Origin: Nocardioides sp. JS614
Lineage (GTDB): Bacteria; Actinomycetota; Actinomycetes; Propionibacteriales; Nocardioidaceae
Direction of reading: 5' to 3'
Length of the DNA stretch: 64,000 nucleotides
Assembly: GCF_000015265.1 (NCBI RefSeq)
Contig: NC_008699.1
Location: 4,154,001-4,218,000, forward strand
The position numbers were made by a program, and so were the translations under genes. This document shows positions 33,894 through 42,470 of this stretch, one piece after another. Below the pieces are notes generated by a model that did not search any database, had not been told where the DNA came from, and worked only from the letters and a program-made list of their open reading frames with translations. Position 1 is the first letter of the stretch; the number at the start of each line of letters is the position of its first letter.

Positions 33894-35129
33894 TCAGCGG
33901 GCGGCGGCGGCGAGGCGGGCCTTGAGCAGGGGTACGGCGGGGTGGGCGCGGCCGCCGAGGGCGGCCAGGCAGACCTCGACCACCTCGGTGTCGTACGGCG
34001 CCAGCTCGCCGTAGCGGACCACCGCATCGGGCTGCGGGTCGGTGAGCAGGGCCTCGCGGACCGCGACCGCGACGTACTCCCCCAGCTCGGTGAGCGCCGG
34101 GGAGTTGGTGCCGGGCAGGAGGTCGCCTCCGTAGGCGTCGACCGCCGCGGCGACCCGGCCCCGGCGGAGCAGCCCGAGCACCAGGTCGACGTCGGTCGTG
34201 ATCGGCATCGGCAACCGGTAGGGCCGCGAGGTGAGCTGGCCGCCCAACGCGGAGCGCAGGTGCGACACCTCGGCCTTGAGCGTGGACAGGGTGACCGCCT
34301 GGTCGCCGTAGACCAGCGCGTGCAGGTGCTCCAGCGAGAGCCCCTCCGGGTGCATGGCGAGCAGCGCGAGGACCTCGGTCTGCCGGCGATTGAGCAGCAG
34401 CCGCTGCCCGTCGAGCCAGGTCTCGGCGGTGCCGAGCAGCCGCATCACGAGGCCCGGCTCGGTGCCCTCGTCGGCGGTCGCGGTGGGGTGGTACGCGGAG
34501 ACCGGCATCGCAGTCTCGATCAGCCGGGCCAGCACTCGCGCGGTCGCCAGGCCGATCGGGTGGGTCCGATCCCAGGTGGTGGACAGGTCGATGACGCCGA
34601 GCTGCGCGCCGGTCACCGGGTCGTGCACGGGCGCGGCCCAACAGACCCAGTTGTGCACGATCGGCGCGTAGTGCTCGGCGCTGAAGACCATCGCCGGGGC
34701 GGCCAGCCGGTTGGCGAGGTCGAGGGCGTTGGTGCCCACGCTCTGGTCGTCCCAGCGTCCACCGACCACGAAGTTCACGGTCTCGGCCTTGCGGCGCATC
34801 ACCCGCCCGCCGTACGTCCACAGGATCCGGGTCTGGGCGTCGGTGATGGCGACGACGAGGTCGCCGTCCTCGGCGGTACGCCGCAGCTCCGCCTCGACCC
34901 GCTCCACCGCGGCCTGCAGGGGCGAGCCGCGCCAGCGGGCCGCCGTGTCGGCCTCGTCGGCGAGCGGCGCCTCGCTGACATCGGTGCGTACGGCGGCCTC
35001 GGAGCGGGTCCAGCTGCTCAGGATCTCGGGACGCACCAGTCCCGCCGCGTCGTCGCCGCGCTCGACGAACGACGTCCACGCGCGCACGGCGTCGAGGCGT
35101 CGCGCCTGGAGATCCGCGTCAACCGTCAT
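33894..35129 (-). CDS. GAF-domain transcriptional regulator, AcoR-like N-terminus
   Basis: Putative regulator (411 aa). The N-terminus carries the AcoR-like pattern EILSSWTRSEAAV and a GAF sensor domain at about 80-210 (DQSVGTNALDLANRLAAPAM, VHDPVTGAQLGVIDLS). There is no AAA+ domain. Instead, a winged-helix-like region follows at about 230-330 (NRRQTEVLALLAMHPEGLSL, STLKAEVSHLRSALGG). It lies 186 bp upstream of coxS on the same strand and is the likely regulator of that operon. The ligand is unknown. Confidence 0.75.
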   Translation of the reverse strand: MTVDADLQARRLDAVRAWTSFVERGDDAAGLVRPEILSSWTRSEAAVRTDVSEAPLADEADTAARWRGSPLQAAVERVEAELRRTAEDGDLVVAITDAQTRILWTYGGRVMRRKAETVNFVVGGRWDDQSVGTNALDLANRLAAPAMVFSAEHYAPIVHNWVCWAAPVHDPVTGAQLGVIDLSTTWDRTHPIGLATARVLARLIETAMPVSAYHPTATADEGTEPGLVMRLLGTAETWLDGQRLLLNRRQTEVLALLAMHPEGLSLEHLHALVYGDQAVTLSTLKAEVSHLRSALGGQLTSRPYRLPMPITTDVDLVLGLLRRGRVAAAVDAYGGDLLPGTNSPALTELGEYVAVAVREALLTDPQPDAVVRYGELAPYDTEVVEVCLAALGGRAHPAVPLLKARLAAAAR

Positions 35130-35303
35130 GTGTGGCCCTCGTCACTCTCGGCTGCCGTCACGGTAACGCGGCGCCGGTCGCCGGGGAAGCGCCGTGGGCC
35201 GATCACCCGACCGGGCAGCCGACCCGACACGTTCGGGCTATCGACGTCCTGGGGGTCCGGACCTACTGTCCAGAGATCGATCCCGGTTGGGAGGGCGGTT
35301 CTC

Positions 35304-38300
35304 GTGGGCACGGCTGTCGGTTCCACCGCCCCCGCTCCCGCGCGCTCCTCGGCGCGCCGGCGTCGGGCCGTGCGGCTCGTCACCGTCACCGTCCTGGTCC
35401 TCGGCTCGCTGCTCGTGCCGGGACCCGCCTCCGCCCAGCTGGCCGTCAGCCTCTCCCCGGACCGGCAGGTGGCCGCGCCCGGTGAGACGGTCACGTTCAC
35501 GGTCTCCAGCGACGCGAGCGGGAACCCGACGTTCGTGTGGAACGTCGACGGGCTCGACGTCCAGTCCGACAGCTCGTCGCTCCAGTGGGCGTTCCAGGGC
35601 GAGGGTCAGCACACGGTCACGGTGACCGTCGACGACGGGTTCGACTCCGGCACCGCGTCGACGTCGATCGAGGTCCGCACGCCCCAGCCCAACCACCCGC
35701 CGTCGGTGACCCTCGACGCCGACCACCAGCAGGCCGCCCCCGGCGAGCCGGTCACGTTCACCGCGAGCTTCGCCGACCCCGACCCCGGTGACTCCGTCGC
35801 GCTCGCCTGGTACGTCGACGGCGACCGGGCCGCCGAGAACGGGCTCACGTTGACCCGTTCGTTCGCGGCGACCGGCACGCACGGCGTCCGGGTCGTCGCG
35901 ACCGATCTGTCGGGGGCCTCGAGCGAGGCGTCGATCCAGGTGAACGTGGTGGGCACGGCGCCGGAGGCGGCGATCGCCGTACGCACGCCGTCGCCGAAGA
36001 CCCGCAAGGTGACCGTCCTCGACGCGTCCGGCTCGGTCCCGGCGTCGCCGTCGGGCTCGATCGTCTCCTACCACTGGGACCTCAACGGCAACGGCACCTT
36101 CGAGACCACCTGCGCCGGACCGGTCGTCGGCGTGATCAGCGCCGCGGCGGGCGACCACCCGGTCTCGGTGCTGGTGACCGACGACAGCGGCGGGACGTCG
36201 ACGCCGGTCACGACGGTCCTCTCGCTCGCCACCTCGCGGCTCGACCAGGAGTACGCCCCCGGCGCGCTCGCCGTCACCGCGGGCGGCTGCGCGGGACCGG
36301 CCAAGGACGGGGTGGTGCCCGAGGGGTACCCCGCCGACGACCTCACCTGCTACACGACGGTCCGCGCCGGCATCGCCGAGGCGATGTCGACCTGCTTCCG
36401 CCGGCGTACGGCCCCCGTCGGTGACCGGCTGCTCGTGAAGGAGCTCTACGCCAGCACCAGGACCGTCCGGCTCAACGGCATCGACGTCCGGCCCAGCTCC
36501 GGCGTGGCCATCGAGATCGACACCTGGACCGCGGAGGTCAAGACGATCGGCGGCAAAGCGAAGGCCTCGGTCGACGCCGGCAGCACGCTGGGCAAGCTGA
36601 CGTTCTACTACGGCAGCATCAGCTGGGACCTGCCCAGCGGCAAGGCGTCGCGCTTCAACCTCGGCAGCCTGTCGATCACCAAGGGCGCCGAGCTGTTCGG
36701 GCTCTCGGTCGAGGGCGACGCCCGCCTCGACCTCGTCTACCGCGGCGCCGAGGTGCCCGTGACGATCCACCTGCCCGCACCGCTGGACGTGTCGGCGACC
36801 GTCACCCTCAAGACCGACAACCTCAAGGGGCTGCGCCTCGAGGAGGTGCACCTGCGCGTCAAGAACGCGACCTTCGGGGCGTTCACGGTCAACGACCTCG
36901 ACCTGCTCTACAACGCGGCGGCCTACCAGTTCGACGGCTTCGCGGACCTCTCCCTGACGTCCGTCGGCAACCTGCAGGTGAGCATCCAGGTCGTCGGCAG
37001 GACCGTCACCATGTTCGCCGCGAACTTCACGCCCGTGCCCCCGCTGGCGCTCGGGTCGGGGGTGTTCCTCCAGCACATCGACTTCGGGTACGACGCCGGC
37101 CCGCCGCTGACCCTCAACGGCGGCGTGAAGCTCACCGCCGGACCGCCGATCAACGGCACCGCGGCCGCCGCCATCGAGGGGACCTTGAAGTTCGTGGCGT
37201 CCGACCCGTGGCTGCTGCGCGCCGACGGCAACGCGTCGATCGCGGGCTTCGGCGTGGCCAGCGCCTACCTGCAGTACCAGTCGAACGGCATGATCCGGCT
37301 CGGCGGGCGGATCGACGCCCGGCTCTACGACATCGTCAGCGCCAAGGCCAACATCGACATGTGGCTCTACGCGCCCACGATGAAGTTCAACGCCCAGGCC
37401 CGCGGCGACGTCTGCGTCTGGAAGGGCTGTGGGGGCGGCGCGCTGGTGGTGTCCAGCACCGGCGTCGGCGGCTGCGTCTACACGTTCTTCGCGGACTTCG
37501 GCCTCGGGTACCGGTGGGACGGGGAGTTCAAGTACTACCTGACCGGCTGCGACATCAACCACTGGGCGTCCGCGTGGGACGGCGGCGCCCGCAACCGGCT
37601 GGCGTCGTACGCCAGGACCGCCGCGGTCAGCTCCGAGGACATGGTCGTCGCCCGCGGCGAGCGGGCCGTCTACTTCCGGTTCGCCTCCGTCGACGACCCG
37701 CCGCAGGTCACCGTGACCGGACCCGACGGCACCGAGATCGCGGTGCCCGCCGGCACCGAGAACTTCGAGGCGACCGACGACCACATCGTCCTGCAGGTGC
37801 CGCCCGAGCACGCGACGTACGTGATCGTCCGCGACCCCGCGCCCGGACGCTGGCAGGTGCGCACCGCGGACGGGACGCCCGACCTGGTGGCGGTCGGGCA
37901 GGCCTCGGCGCTGCCGAAGCCGCGGGTGCGGGCGAGCGTCGGCGGTCGTGGGCACGCCCGGACCCTGGACTACCGGCTGAACGCGGTCGAGGGGCAGACC
38001 GTGCAGTTCTTCGAGCGCGCCGGGCGCACCACCCAGCGGCTGGGCACCGTCTCCGACGCGCAGGGCCGGATCCGGTTCAGCCCGGCGCCGGGGCCGGCGG
38101 GCGAGCGGTCGATCATCGCGGTGGTCCAGCACGACGGCGCACCGCGCGAGCAGGTCACCGTGGCCAGCTACCGGGCTCCCGGGCCGCTGCGCCCGGCCGC
38201 GACGCGTCGGATCGCCGTCAAGCGGACCGCGACGCGGGCCGTCGTCACCTGGGCGGACGCGCGGCGCGCGGCGAGCTGGCGGGTGGTCGCCACCGCCGAC

Positions 38301-38450
38301 GACGGGCGCCGGTGGTCGGTGCGGCTGGACCGCCGCACGCTGGTCCTGCCCAGCGTGTTCCGCGGCAGGACCGTGACCGTGACGGTGCGCGGGGTCAGCG
38401 CGGACCAGGTCGCCGGGCCGGCGAAGCGACAGGTCTCACGCGGTCGGTGA
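35304..38450 (+). CDS. Large secreted PKD-repeat protein of unknown function
   Basis: Exported 1048-aa protein. A GGGAGGG ribosome-binding site lies 8 nt before the GTG at 35304, and a signal peptide covers residues 1-45 (VRLVTVTVLVLGSLLVPGPASA). Three PKD/Ig-like domains follow (about 48-120, 130-215 and 222-315; WAFQGEGQHTVTVTVDDGFD is typical). The centre (about 330-750) is rich in beta strands resembling a long beta-solenoid or lipid-carrier-like sheet (GGVKLTAGPPINGTAAAAIE) and ends with Cys pairs (DVCVWKGCGGG). The C-terminus has fibronectin-like segments. No enzyme motif is seen. It overlaps the convergent xdhC stop by 15 bp. Confidence 0.75.
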   Translation: MGTAVGSTAPAPARSSARRRRAVRLVTVTVLVLGSLLVPGPASAQLAVSLSPDRQVAAPGETVTFTVSSDASGNPTFVWNVDGLDVQSDSSSLQWAFQGEGQHTVTVTVDDGFDSGTASTSIEVRTPQPNHPPSVTLDADHQQAAPGEPVTFTASFADPDPGDSVALAWYVDGDRAAENGLTLTRSFAATGTHGVRVVATDLSGASSEASIQVNVVGTAPEAAIAVRTPSPKTRKVTVLDASGSVPASPSGSIVSYHWDLNGNGTFETTCAGPVVGVISAAAGDHPVSVLVTDDSGGTSTPVTTVLSLATSRLDQEYAPGALAVTAGGCAGPAKDGVVPEGYPADDLTCYTTVRAGIAEAMSTCFRRRTAPVGDRLLVKELYASTRTVRLNGIDVRPSSGVAIEIDTWTAEVKTIGGKAKASVDAGSTLGKLTFYYGSISWDLPSGKASRFNLGSLSITKGAELFGLSVEGDARLDLVYRGAEVPVTIHLPAPLDVSATVTLKTDNLKGLRLEEVHLRVKNATFGAFTVNDLDLLYNAAAYQFDGFADLSLTSVGNLQVSIQVVGRTVTMFAANFTPVPPLALGSGVFLQHIDFGYDAGPPLTLNGGVKLTAGPPINGTAAAAIEGTLKFVASDPWLLRADGNASIAGFGVASAYLQYQSNGMIRLGGRIDARLYDIVSAKANIDMWLYAPTMKFNAQARGDVCVWKGCGGGALVVSSTGVGGCVYTFFADFGLGYRWDGEFKYYLTGCDINHWASAWDGGARNRLASYARTAAVSSEDMVVARGERAVYFRFASVDDPPQVTVTGPDGTEIAVPAGTENFEATDDHIVLQVPPEHATYVIVRDPAPGRWQVRTADGTPDLVAVGQASALPKPRVRASVGGRGHARTLDYRLNAVEGQTVQFFERAGRTTQRLGTVSDAQGRIRFSPAPGPAGERSIIAVVQHDGAPREQVTVASYRAPGPLRPAATRRIAVKRTATRAVVTWADARRAASWRVVATADDGRRWSVRLDRRTLVLPSVFRGRTVTVTVRGVSADQVAGPAKRQVSRGR

Positions 38451-39632
38451 GGGCAGCGGCTCCCGGTGGATCCGGCCCTCGGTGGCGGCGAGCGGCTCGC
38501 CGGAGCCGCCCCAGCGGCCGGCGATGATCTCGGCGGCGATGCTGATCGCGGTCTCCTCCGGCGTCCGGGCGCCCAGGTCGAGGCCGATCGGGCTCGACAG
38601 CCGGGCGATCTCGGCGTCGGTCAGGCCCGCCTCGCGCAGTCGGGCGAGCCGGTCGTCGTGGGTGCGGCGCGAGCCCATCGCCCCGACGTACGCGACCTCG
38701 GGCAGCCGCAGCGCGACCTCGAGGAGGGGTACGTCGAACTTCGGGTCGTGGGTCAGCACCGTGACGACCGTGCGGGTGTCGATCCGGCCGGCCTCGGCCT
38801 CCGCGGCCAGGTAGCGGTGCGGCCAGTCGACGATCACCTCGTCGGCCTCGGGGAAGCGGCTGTGGGTCGCGAACACGGGGCGGGCGTCGCACACCGTCAC
38901 GTGGTAGCCGAGGAAGCTGCCGACCCGGGCCACCGCAGCGGCGAAGTCGATGGCCCCGAACACCAGCATCCGCGGCTTCGGGGCGAACGCCCACACGAAC
39001 ACCCGCATGCCTTCGCCGCGGCGCTCGCCGTCCGGACCGTAGGTCAGCGTCGCGTTGTGCCCCGCCGCGAGCAGCCCCAGGGCGTCGTCGTGCACCGCGG
39101 CGTCGGCCCGCTCCGACCCCAACGTCGCGGTAGTCCCTGACGTTTGCGCGGTCCCCTCCGGCGTGTCGGCCGCGGAACCGTCAGGGACTACCGTCGGCGG
39201 GCGGACCACCAGGCGGCGGCCCAGCCAGGCCGGGTCGGGGTGCTCGATCACGGTGGCGAGGGCGACCGGGCGGCCGGCCTCGATGTCGTCGGCGATCTCG
39301 CCCAGCTCGGGGAACCGCTGCTGGTCGACCTGCTCGACCCAGACGTCCAGGATCCCGCCGCAGGTCAGGCCGACGGCGAACGCGTCGTCGTCGGAGACGC
39401 CGTACCGCTGCAGGACGGGCACGCCGGACTCCACGACCGACTCGGCCAGGTCGTAGACCGCGCCCTCGACGCAACCCCCGGACACCGACCCGACCGCGGT
39501 GCCGTCGGGGCCGACCAGCATCGAGGCGCCGGGCGGGCGCGGCGCGGACCGGAACGTCGCCACGACCGTGCCGACACCGACCGTCTCACCGGACCGCCAC
39601 CACTGCAGCAGCTCGGGCAGCACGTCACGCAC
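38436..39632 (-). CDS. XdhC family molybdenum enzyme maturation protein
   Basis: Maturation factor (398 aa) that handles the molybdenum cofactor of xanthine dehydrogenase-type enzymes, often sulfurating it. The N-terminal XdhC/CoxI domain contains GSVSGGCVEGAVYD (about 49-62) and LTCGGILDVWVEQ. The C-terminal Rossmann domain contains MLVFGAIDFAAAVAR and VAYVGAMGSRRTHDDR. The linker at about 147-168 is encoded by repeat C3 (VVPDGSAADTPEGTAQTSG). The GTG start overlaps the end of the VWA gene by 8 nt, so the two are coupled. It presumably serves CoxL nearby. Confidence 0.88.
   Translation of the reverse strand: MRDVLPELLQWWRSGETVGVGTVVATFRSAPRPPGASMLVGPDGTAVGSVSGGCVEGAVYDLAESVVESGVPVLQRYGVSDDDAFAVGLTCGGILDVWVEQVDQQRFPELGEIADDIEAGRPVALATVIEHPDPAWLGRRLVVRPPTVVPDGSAADTPEGTAQTSGTTATLGSERADAAVHDDALGLLAAGHNATLTYGPDGERRGEGMRVFVWAFAPKPRMLVFGAIDFAAAVARVGSFLGYHVTVCDARPVFATHSRFPEADEVIVDWPHRYLAAEAEAGRIDTRTVVTVLTHDPKFDVPLLEVALRLPEVAYVGAMGSRRTHDDRLARLREAGLTDAEIARLSSPIGLDLGARTPEETAISIAAEIIAGRWGGSGEPLAATEGRIHREPLPSPTA
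39129..39192. repeat. Family C inverted repeat, copy 3, inside xdhC
   Basis: Arms GGTAGTCCCTGACG and CGTCAGGGACTACC with a partly paired inner stem. Read on the minus strand in the same entry frame as in coxG (GTA GTC CCT GAC), it adds about 21 residues between the two XdhC domains. Its loop resembles that of copy 4 in reverse orientation. Confidence 0.9.
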
Positions 39633-40737
39633 GGGACACCACCTCCACCAGCTCCGCGAAGGTCGCCAGGGAGTGCCCGGCGACGAAGTCGTCGCAGTGC
39701 GGCAGCGCGGCGACCACGCCCTGCTGCACGGGCTCGTAGCCGTCCTTGCCGCGGTGCGGGTTGACCCACACCACCCGGTGCGCGACCCGCTGCAGCCGCG
39801 CCATCTGCTCGCCGAGCAGCGTCGGGTCGCCGCGCTCCCAGCCGTCGCTGAACACGACGACGACCGCGCCGCGCGCCAGGCCGCGCTGGCCCCACCGGTC
39901 CAGGAAGATCCGCAACGTCTCGCCCAGGCGGGTGCCGCCCGACCAGTCGGGCACGGTCTCACCGGCCGCGACCAGCGCCCGCTCGGGGTCGCGGACCCGC
40001 ATCGCGCGCGTCAGGTGGGTCAGCCGGGTCCCGACGGTGAACGTCTCGACCACGCCGCCGCTCTCGCGCCCCACCTGGGTGAACCGGTGCGCCAGGCGCA
40101 GCAGCGCGTCGGCGTACCCGCTCATCGAGCCGGACACGTCCACGAGCAGCACCACCCGTCGCGGCCGCCGGCGGCGGCGCCGCCAGGCGATGTCGGCCGG
40201 CTCGCCCATCCGGCGCAGCGAGGCCCGCAGCGTGCGCGAGGCGTCGACCTCGCCGCGGTGCCACGCCTGGTGGCGGGCGGTACGCCGCGTCGGTGGTCGC
40301 GGCCGCAGGGTCGCGAACATGCCCGCGAGCCGGTGCTTCTCAGCCGCGCTGAGCGAGGCGACGTCGCGCTGGCGCAGCACCTCGGTCTCGCTGGCCAGGG
40401 CCCGCAGCACCTCCTCGTCCTGGCCCTCGCCGGTGCCGGTGGACTCCTCCAGCGGCAGCCCGGCGAACGGTGCCCCGGGGTGGGCCGGACGCGACCGGGG
40501 CAGCCCGTCGCGGGCGTTGAAGAACGCGTGGAAGACCTGGTCGTAGCGCTCGAGGTCGTCCGGCCCGGCGCACAGCGTCGCGCGGCCGGCGAGGTAGGTC
40601 GCGCGCTGGTCGGCCACGCCGAGCTCGGCGGCCGCCGCCAGGAACCCCTGGGCGCGGTCGTGGGTCACGGGGACGCCTGCGGCCCGCAGCGCCCGGGCGA
40701 AGGCGAGGAGGATCTCGTCCGGCAGCCGGTCGGTCAT
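39625..40737 (-). CDS. coxE: VWA domain protein (CoxE-like)
   Basis: CoxE-type accessory protein (370 aa) that works with a MoxR ATPase in maturing molybdenum hydroxylases. The C-terminal von Willebrand A domain has an intact MIDAS (LLVDVSGSMSG at about 200, the later Thr and VVVFSDGWERGDP). The N-terminal half is the helical CoxE region (ALRAAGVPVTHDRAQGFLAA). Upstream it is chained by a 68-codon mini-ORF to moxR; downstream it overlaps xdhC. Confidence 0.9.
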   Translation of the reverse strand: MTDRLPDEILLAFARALRAAGVPVTHDRAQGFLAAAAELGVADQRATYLAGRATLCAGPDDLERYDQVFHAFFNARDGLPRSRPAHPGAPFAGLPLEESTGTGEGQDEEVLRALASETEVLRQRDVASLSAAEKHRLAGMFATLRPRPPTRRTARHQAWHRGEVDASRTLRASLRRMGEPADIAWRRRRRRPRRVVLLVDVSGSMSGYADALLRLAHRFTQVGRESGGVVETFTVGTRLTHLTRAMRVRDPERALVAAGETVPDWSGGTRLGETLRIFLDRWGQRGLARGAVVVVFSDGWERGDPTLLGEQMARLQRVAHRVVWVNPHRGKDGYEPVQQGVVAALPHCDDFVAGHSLATFAELVEVVSRA

Positions 40738-40940
40738 CGGCCCCCCACCACCCGGCCGGCGGAGAGCCAGCCACCGAGTCGCGTGCCGCAACGGTTGCCT
40801 GCGCACCGCTCGCCCGCCCGCCGCCCGGCCGGCGGTGAGCCGGCAACCGAATCCCCCACCGGAACGGTTGCCTGCACACCGCCCACCCGCGACCCACCCG
40901 CCCGCGACCCACCCCGCCCGGGAGGCCACCGTCCGCTCAT
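40734..40940 (-). CDS. Mini-ORF (68 aa) bridging moxR and coxE
   Basis: A 68-codon Arg/Gly-rich frame beginning MSGRWPPGRGGSRAGG, in a frame different from both neighbours. Its ATG overlaps the moxR TGA and its TGA overlaps the coxE ATG, both as ATGA. It contains two tandem copies of a roughly 58-bp DNA repeat (starting GCAGGCAACCGTT and ending CCGCCGGCCGGG), read in different frames. No domain recognised; likely a translational bridge or expressed junk peptide. Confidence 0.4.
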   Translation of the reverse strand: MSGRWPPGRGGSRAGGSRVGGVQATVPVGDSVAGSPPAGRRAGERCAGNRCGTRLGGWLSAGRVVGGR

Positions 40941-41821
40941 GCCCGCAGCACCTGGTCGAGTGCGTGCCGGACCCGGTCGGCGTCCTCGCGGTACTTCACC
41001 AGGGCGCCGAGGGTCGCCGAGGCGGTGGCCAGGTCGATGTCGGCGGTGCCGAGGTGGTGCAGGGCGCGCGCCCAGTCGAGGGTCTCGGCGACCCCGGGCG
41101 GCTTCTGGAGGTCGTCGCGGCCGCGCAGCTGCTGGACCAGCTCGACGACCTGGCGGCGCAGCGTCTCGGAGACCTCGGGCGCCCGCGAGCGCAGGATCTC
41201 CACCTCCCGCTCGAGCCCGGGGTGGTCGATCCAGTGGTAGAGGCAACGCCGCTTCAGCGCGTCGTGCAGCTCGCGGGTGCGGTTGGAGGTGAGCACCACG
41301 ATCGGGGGCGTCGACGCCCGGACGGTGCCGAGCTCGGGGATCGAGACCTGGTAGGTCGAGAGCACCTCGAGCAGGAACGCCTCGAACTCGTCGTCGGCGC
41401 GGTCGACCTCGTCGACCAGCAGCACCGCCGGGCTCTCCTGGAGCGCCCGCAGGACGGGGCGCGCCAGCAGGAAGCGCGCGTCGTACAGGCTCTTCTCGGC
41501 CTCCTCGACGCCCTGCCCGTCCCGGCCACCGCCGGCCGCCTCGAGCGCGCGCAGGTGCAGGATCTGGCGCGGGAAGTCCCAGTCGTAGAGCGCCTGGGTC
41601 GCGTCGATGCCCTCGTAGCACTGCAGCCGCACCAACGGAAGCTCCAGGCTCTCTGCGATCGCCTCGGCCAGCGCGGTCTTGCCGGTTCCCGGCTCGCCCT
41701 CGAGCAGGAGCGGGCGCTGCATGCGCAGCGCCAGGTAGGTCACCGTCGCCAGCGCGTCGTCGCTCAGGTAGCCCGTCGCGCCCAGGCGCGCGGCGACGTC
41801 GGCGGGGGACGAGGGCTCCAT
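40937..41821 (-). CDS. coxD: MoxR family AAA+ ATPase (CoxD-like)
   Basis: AAA+ chaperone-like ATPase (294 aa) of the MoxR family, partner of VWA proteins in activating metalloenzymes. Walker A is LEGEPGTGKTALAEA (about 40-54), Walker B is VLLVDEVDRAD, sensor 1 is IVVLTSNRTRE, and the arginine finger region is LKRRCLYHWIDHP. CoxD is required in known systems for active-site sulfuration of the hydroxylase. Gene order moxR, mini-ORF, coxE, xdhC. Confidence 0.92.
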   Translation of the reverse strand: MEPSSPADVAARLGATGYLSDDALATVTYLALRMQRPLLLEGEPGTGKTALAEAIAESLELPLVRLQCYEGIDATQALYDWDFPRQILHLRALEAAGGGRDGQGVEEAEKSLYDARFLLARPVLRALQESPAVLLVDEVDRADDEFEAFLLEVLSTYQVSIPELGTVRASTPPIVVLTSNRTRELHDALKRRCLYHWIDHPGLEREVEILRSRAPEVSETLRRQVVELVQQLRGRDDLQKPPGVAETLDWARALHHLGTADIDLATASATLGALVKYREDADRVRHALDQVLRA

Positions 41822-41869
41822 GTGAGCAAGGTTACGGTGCGGGGTGTTGGTCCCCGGTTGGCGGTCGCC

Positions 41870-42427
41870 TCAGCCCGGCGGCCGGTCCAGGTCGACGCCG
41901 GTGGCCAGGTCGCCGCACTCGACGGCCGCGACGACGTGGCGGGCGAGGTAGTCGCGCGCGCCCCGGTCGCCGCGGGCGGTGTCGTCGATGCCGGCCCAGT
42001 GGTCCCGGCCGAGGACGACCGGGTGGCCGACGATGCCGTCGTACGACGCCCGCCGCAGCGTGCCGGGCCCCGGCCGCGGCTCGAGCAGCCGCCGGACCAC
42101 CTCGGCCCCGACGTCGGGCAGGTCGACGAGCGTCACGACCACGGCGTCGGCGTCGGTGGCGAGCGCGGCCGCGAGGCCGGCGTGCAGCGACGCGGACATC
42201 CCGTCCGCCCAGTCCGCGGCGACCACCGCGGTCGCGCCGGTGCCCTCGAGCAGCGGCAGCGCGTCCTCGGCGGCGGCGCCGAGCACGACGGTCACCTGGG
42301 TGCAGCCACCCTCCGCGAGCGCCCGCACCCCGCGGACCAGCCAGGGCTCGCCGTCCGCGCCGCGGACCAGCGCCTTGGGCCGACCCATCCGGGTGCCCGC
42401 GCCGGCGGCGAGCAGCAGTCCGTGCAC
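41870..42427 (-). CDS. MobA-like nucleotidyltransferase (molybdenum cofactor)
   Basis: NTP transferase (185 aa) with the signature LLLAAGAGTRMGRPKAL at the N-terminus and the later metal-binding VVVTLVDLPDVG (about 95-106). Relatives such as MocA attach CMP to molybdopterin to make the dinucleotide cofactor used by xanthine dehydrogenase-type enzymes. Its position upstream of moxR, coxE and xdhC supports that role for CoxL. GTG start at 42427 chosen to keep the nucleotide-binding loop at the N-terminus. Confidence 0.85.
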   Translation of the reverse strand: MHGLLLAAGAGTRMGRPKALVRGADGEPWLVRGVRALAEGGCTQVTVVLGAAAEDALPLLEGTGATAVVAADWADGMSASLHAGLAAALATDADAVVVTLVDLPDVGAEVVRRLLEPRPGPGTLRRASYDGIVGHPVVLGRDHWAGIDDTARGDRGARDYLARHVVAAVECGDLATGVDLDRPPG

Positions 42428-42470
42428 GTGCCCAGGATGGCAGGCCGGCGGCCCTCCGGGGCCGACCCGG

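Noticed and set aside
33864..35303. Upstream extension of the PKD protein
   Set aside because: The extension is antisense to the GAF regulator. The signal peptide and ribosome-binding site start the real protein at 35304.
40734..40940. Mini-ORF between moxR and coxE as an N-terminal extension of coxE
   Set aside because: It is in a different frame and ends in a stop that overlaps the coxE ATG.
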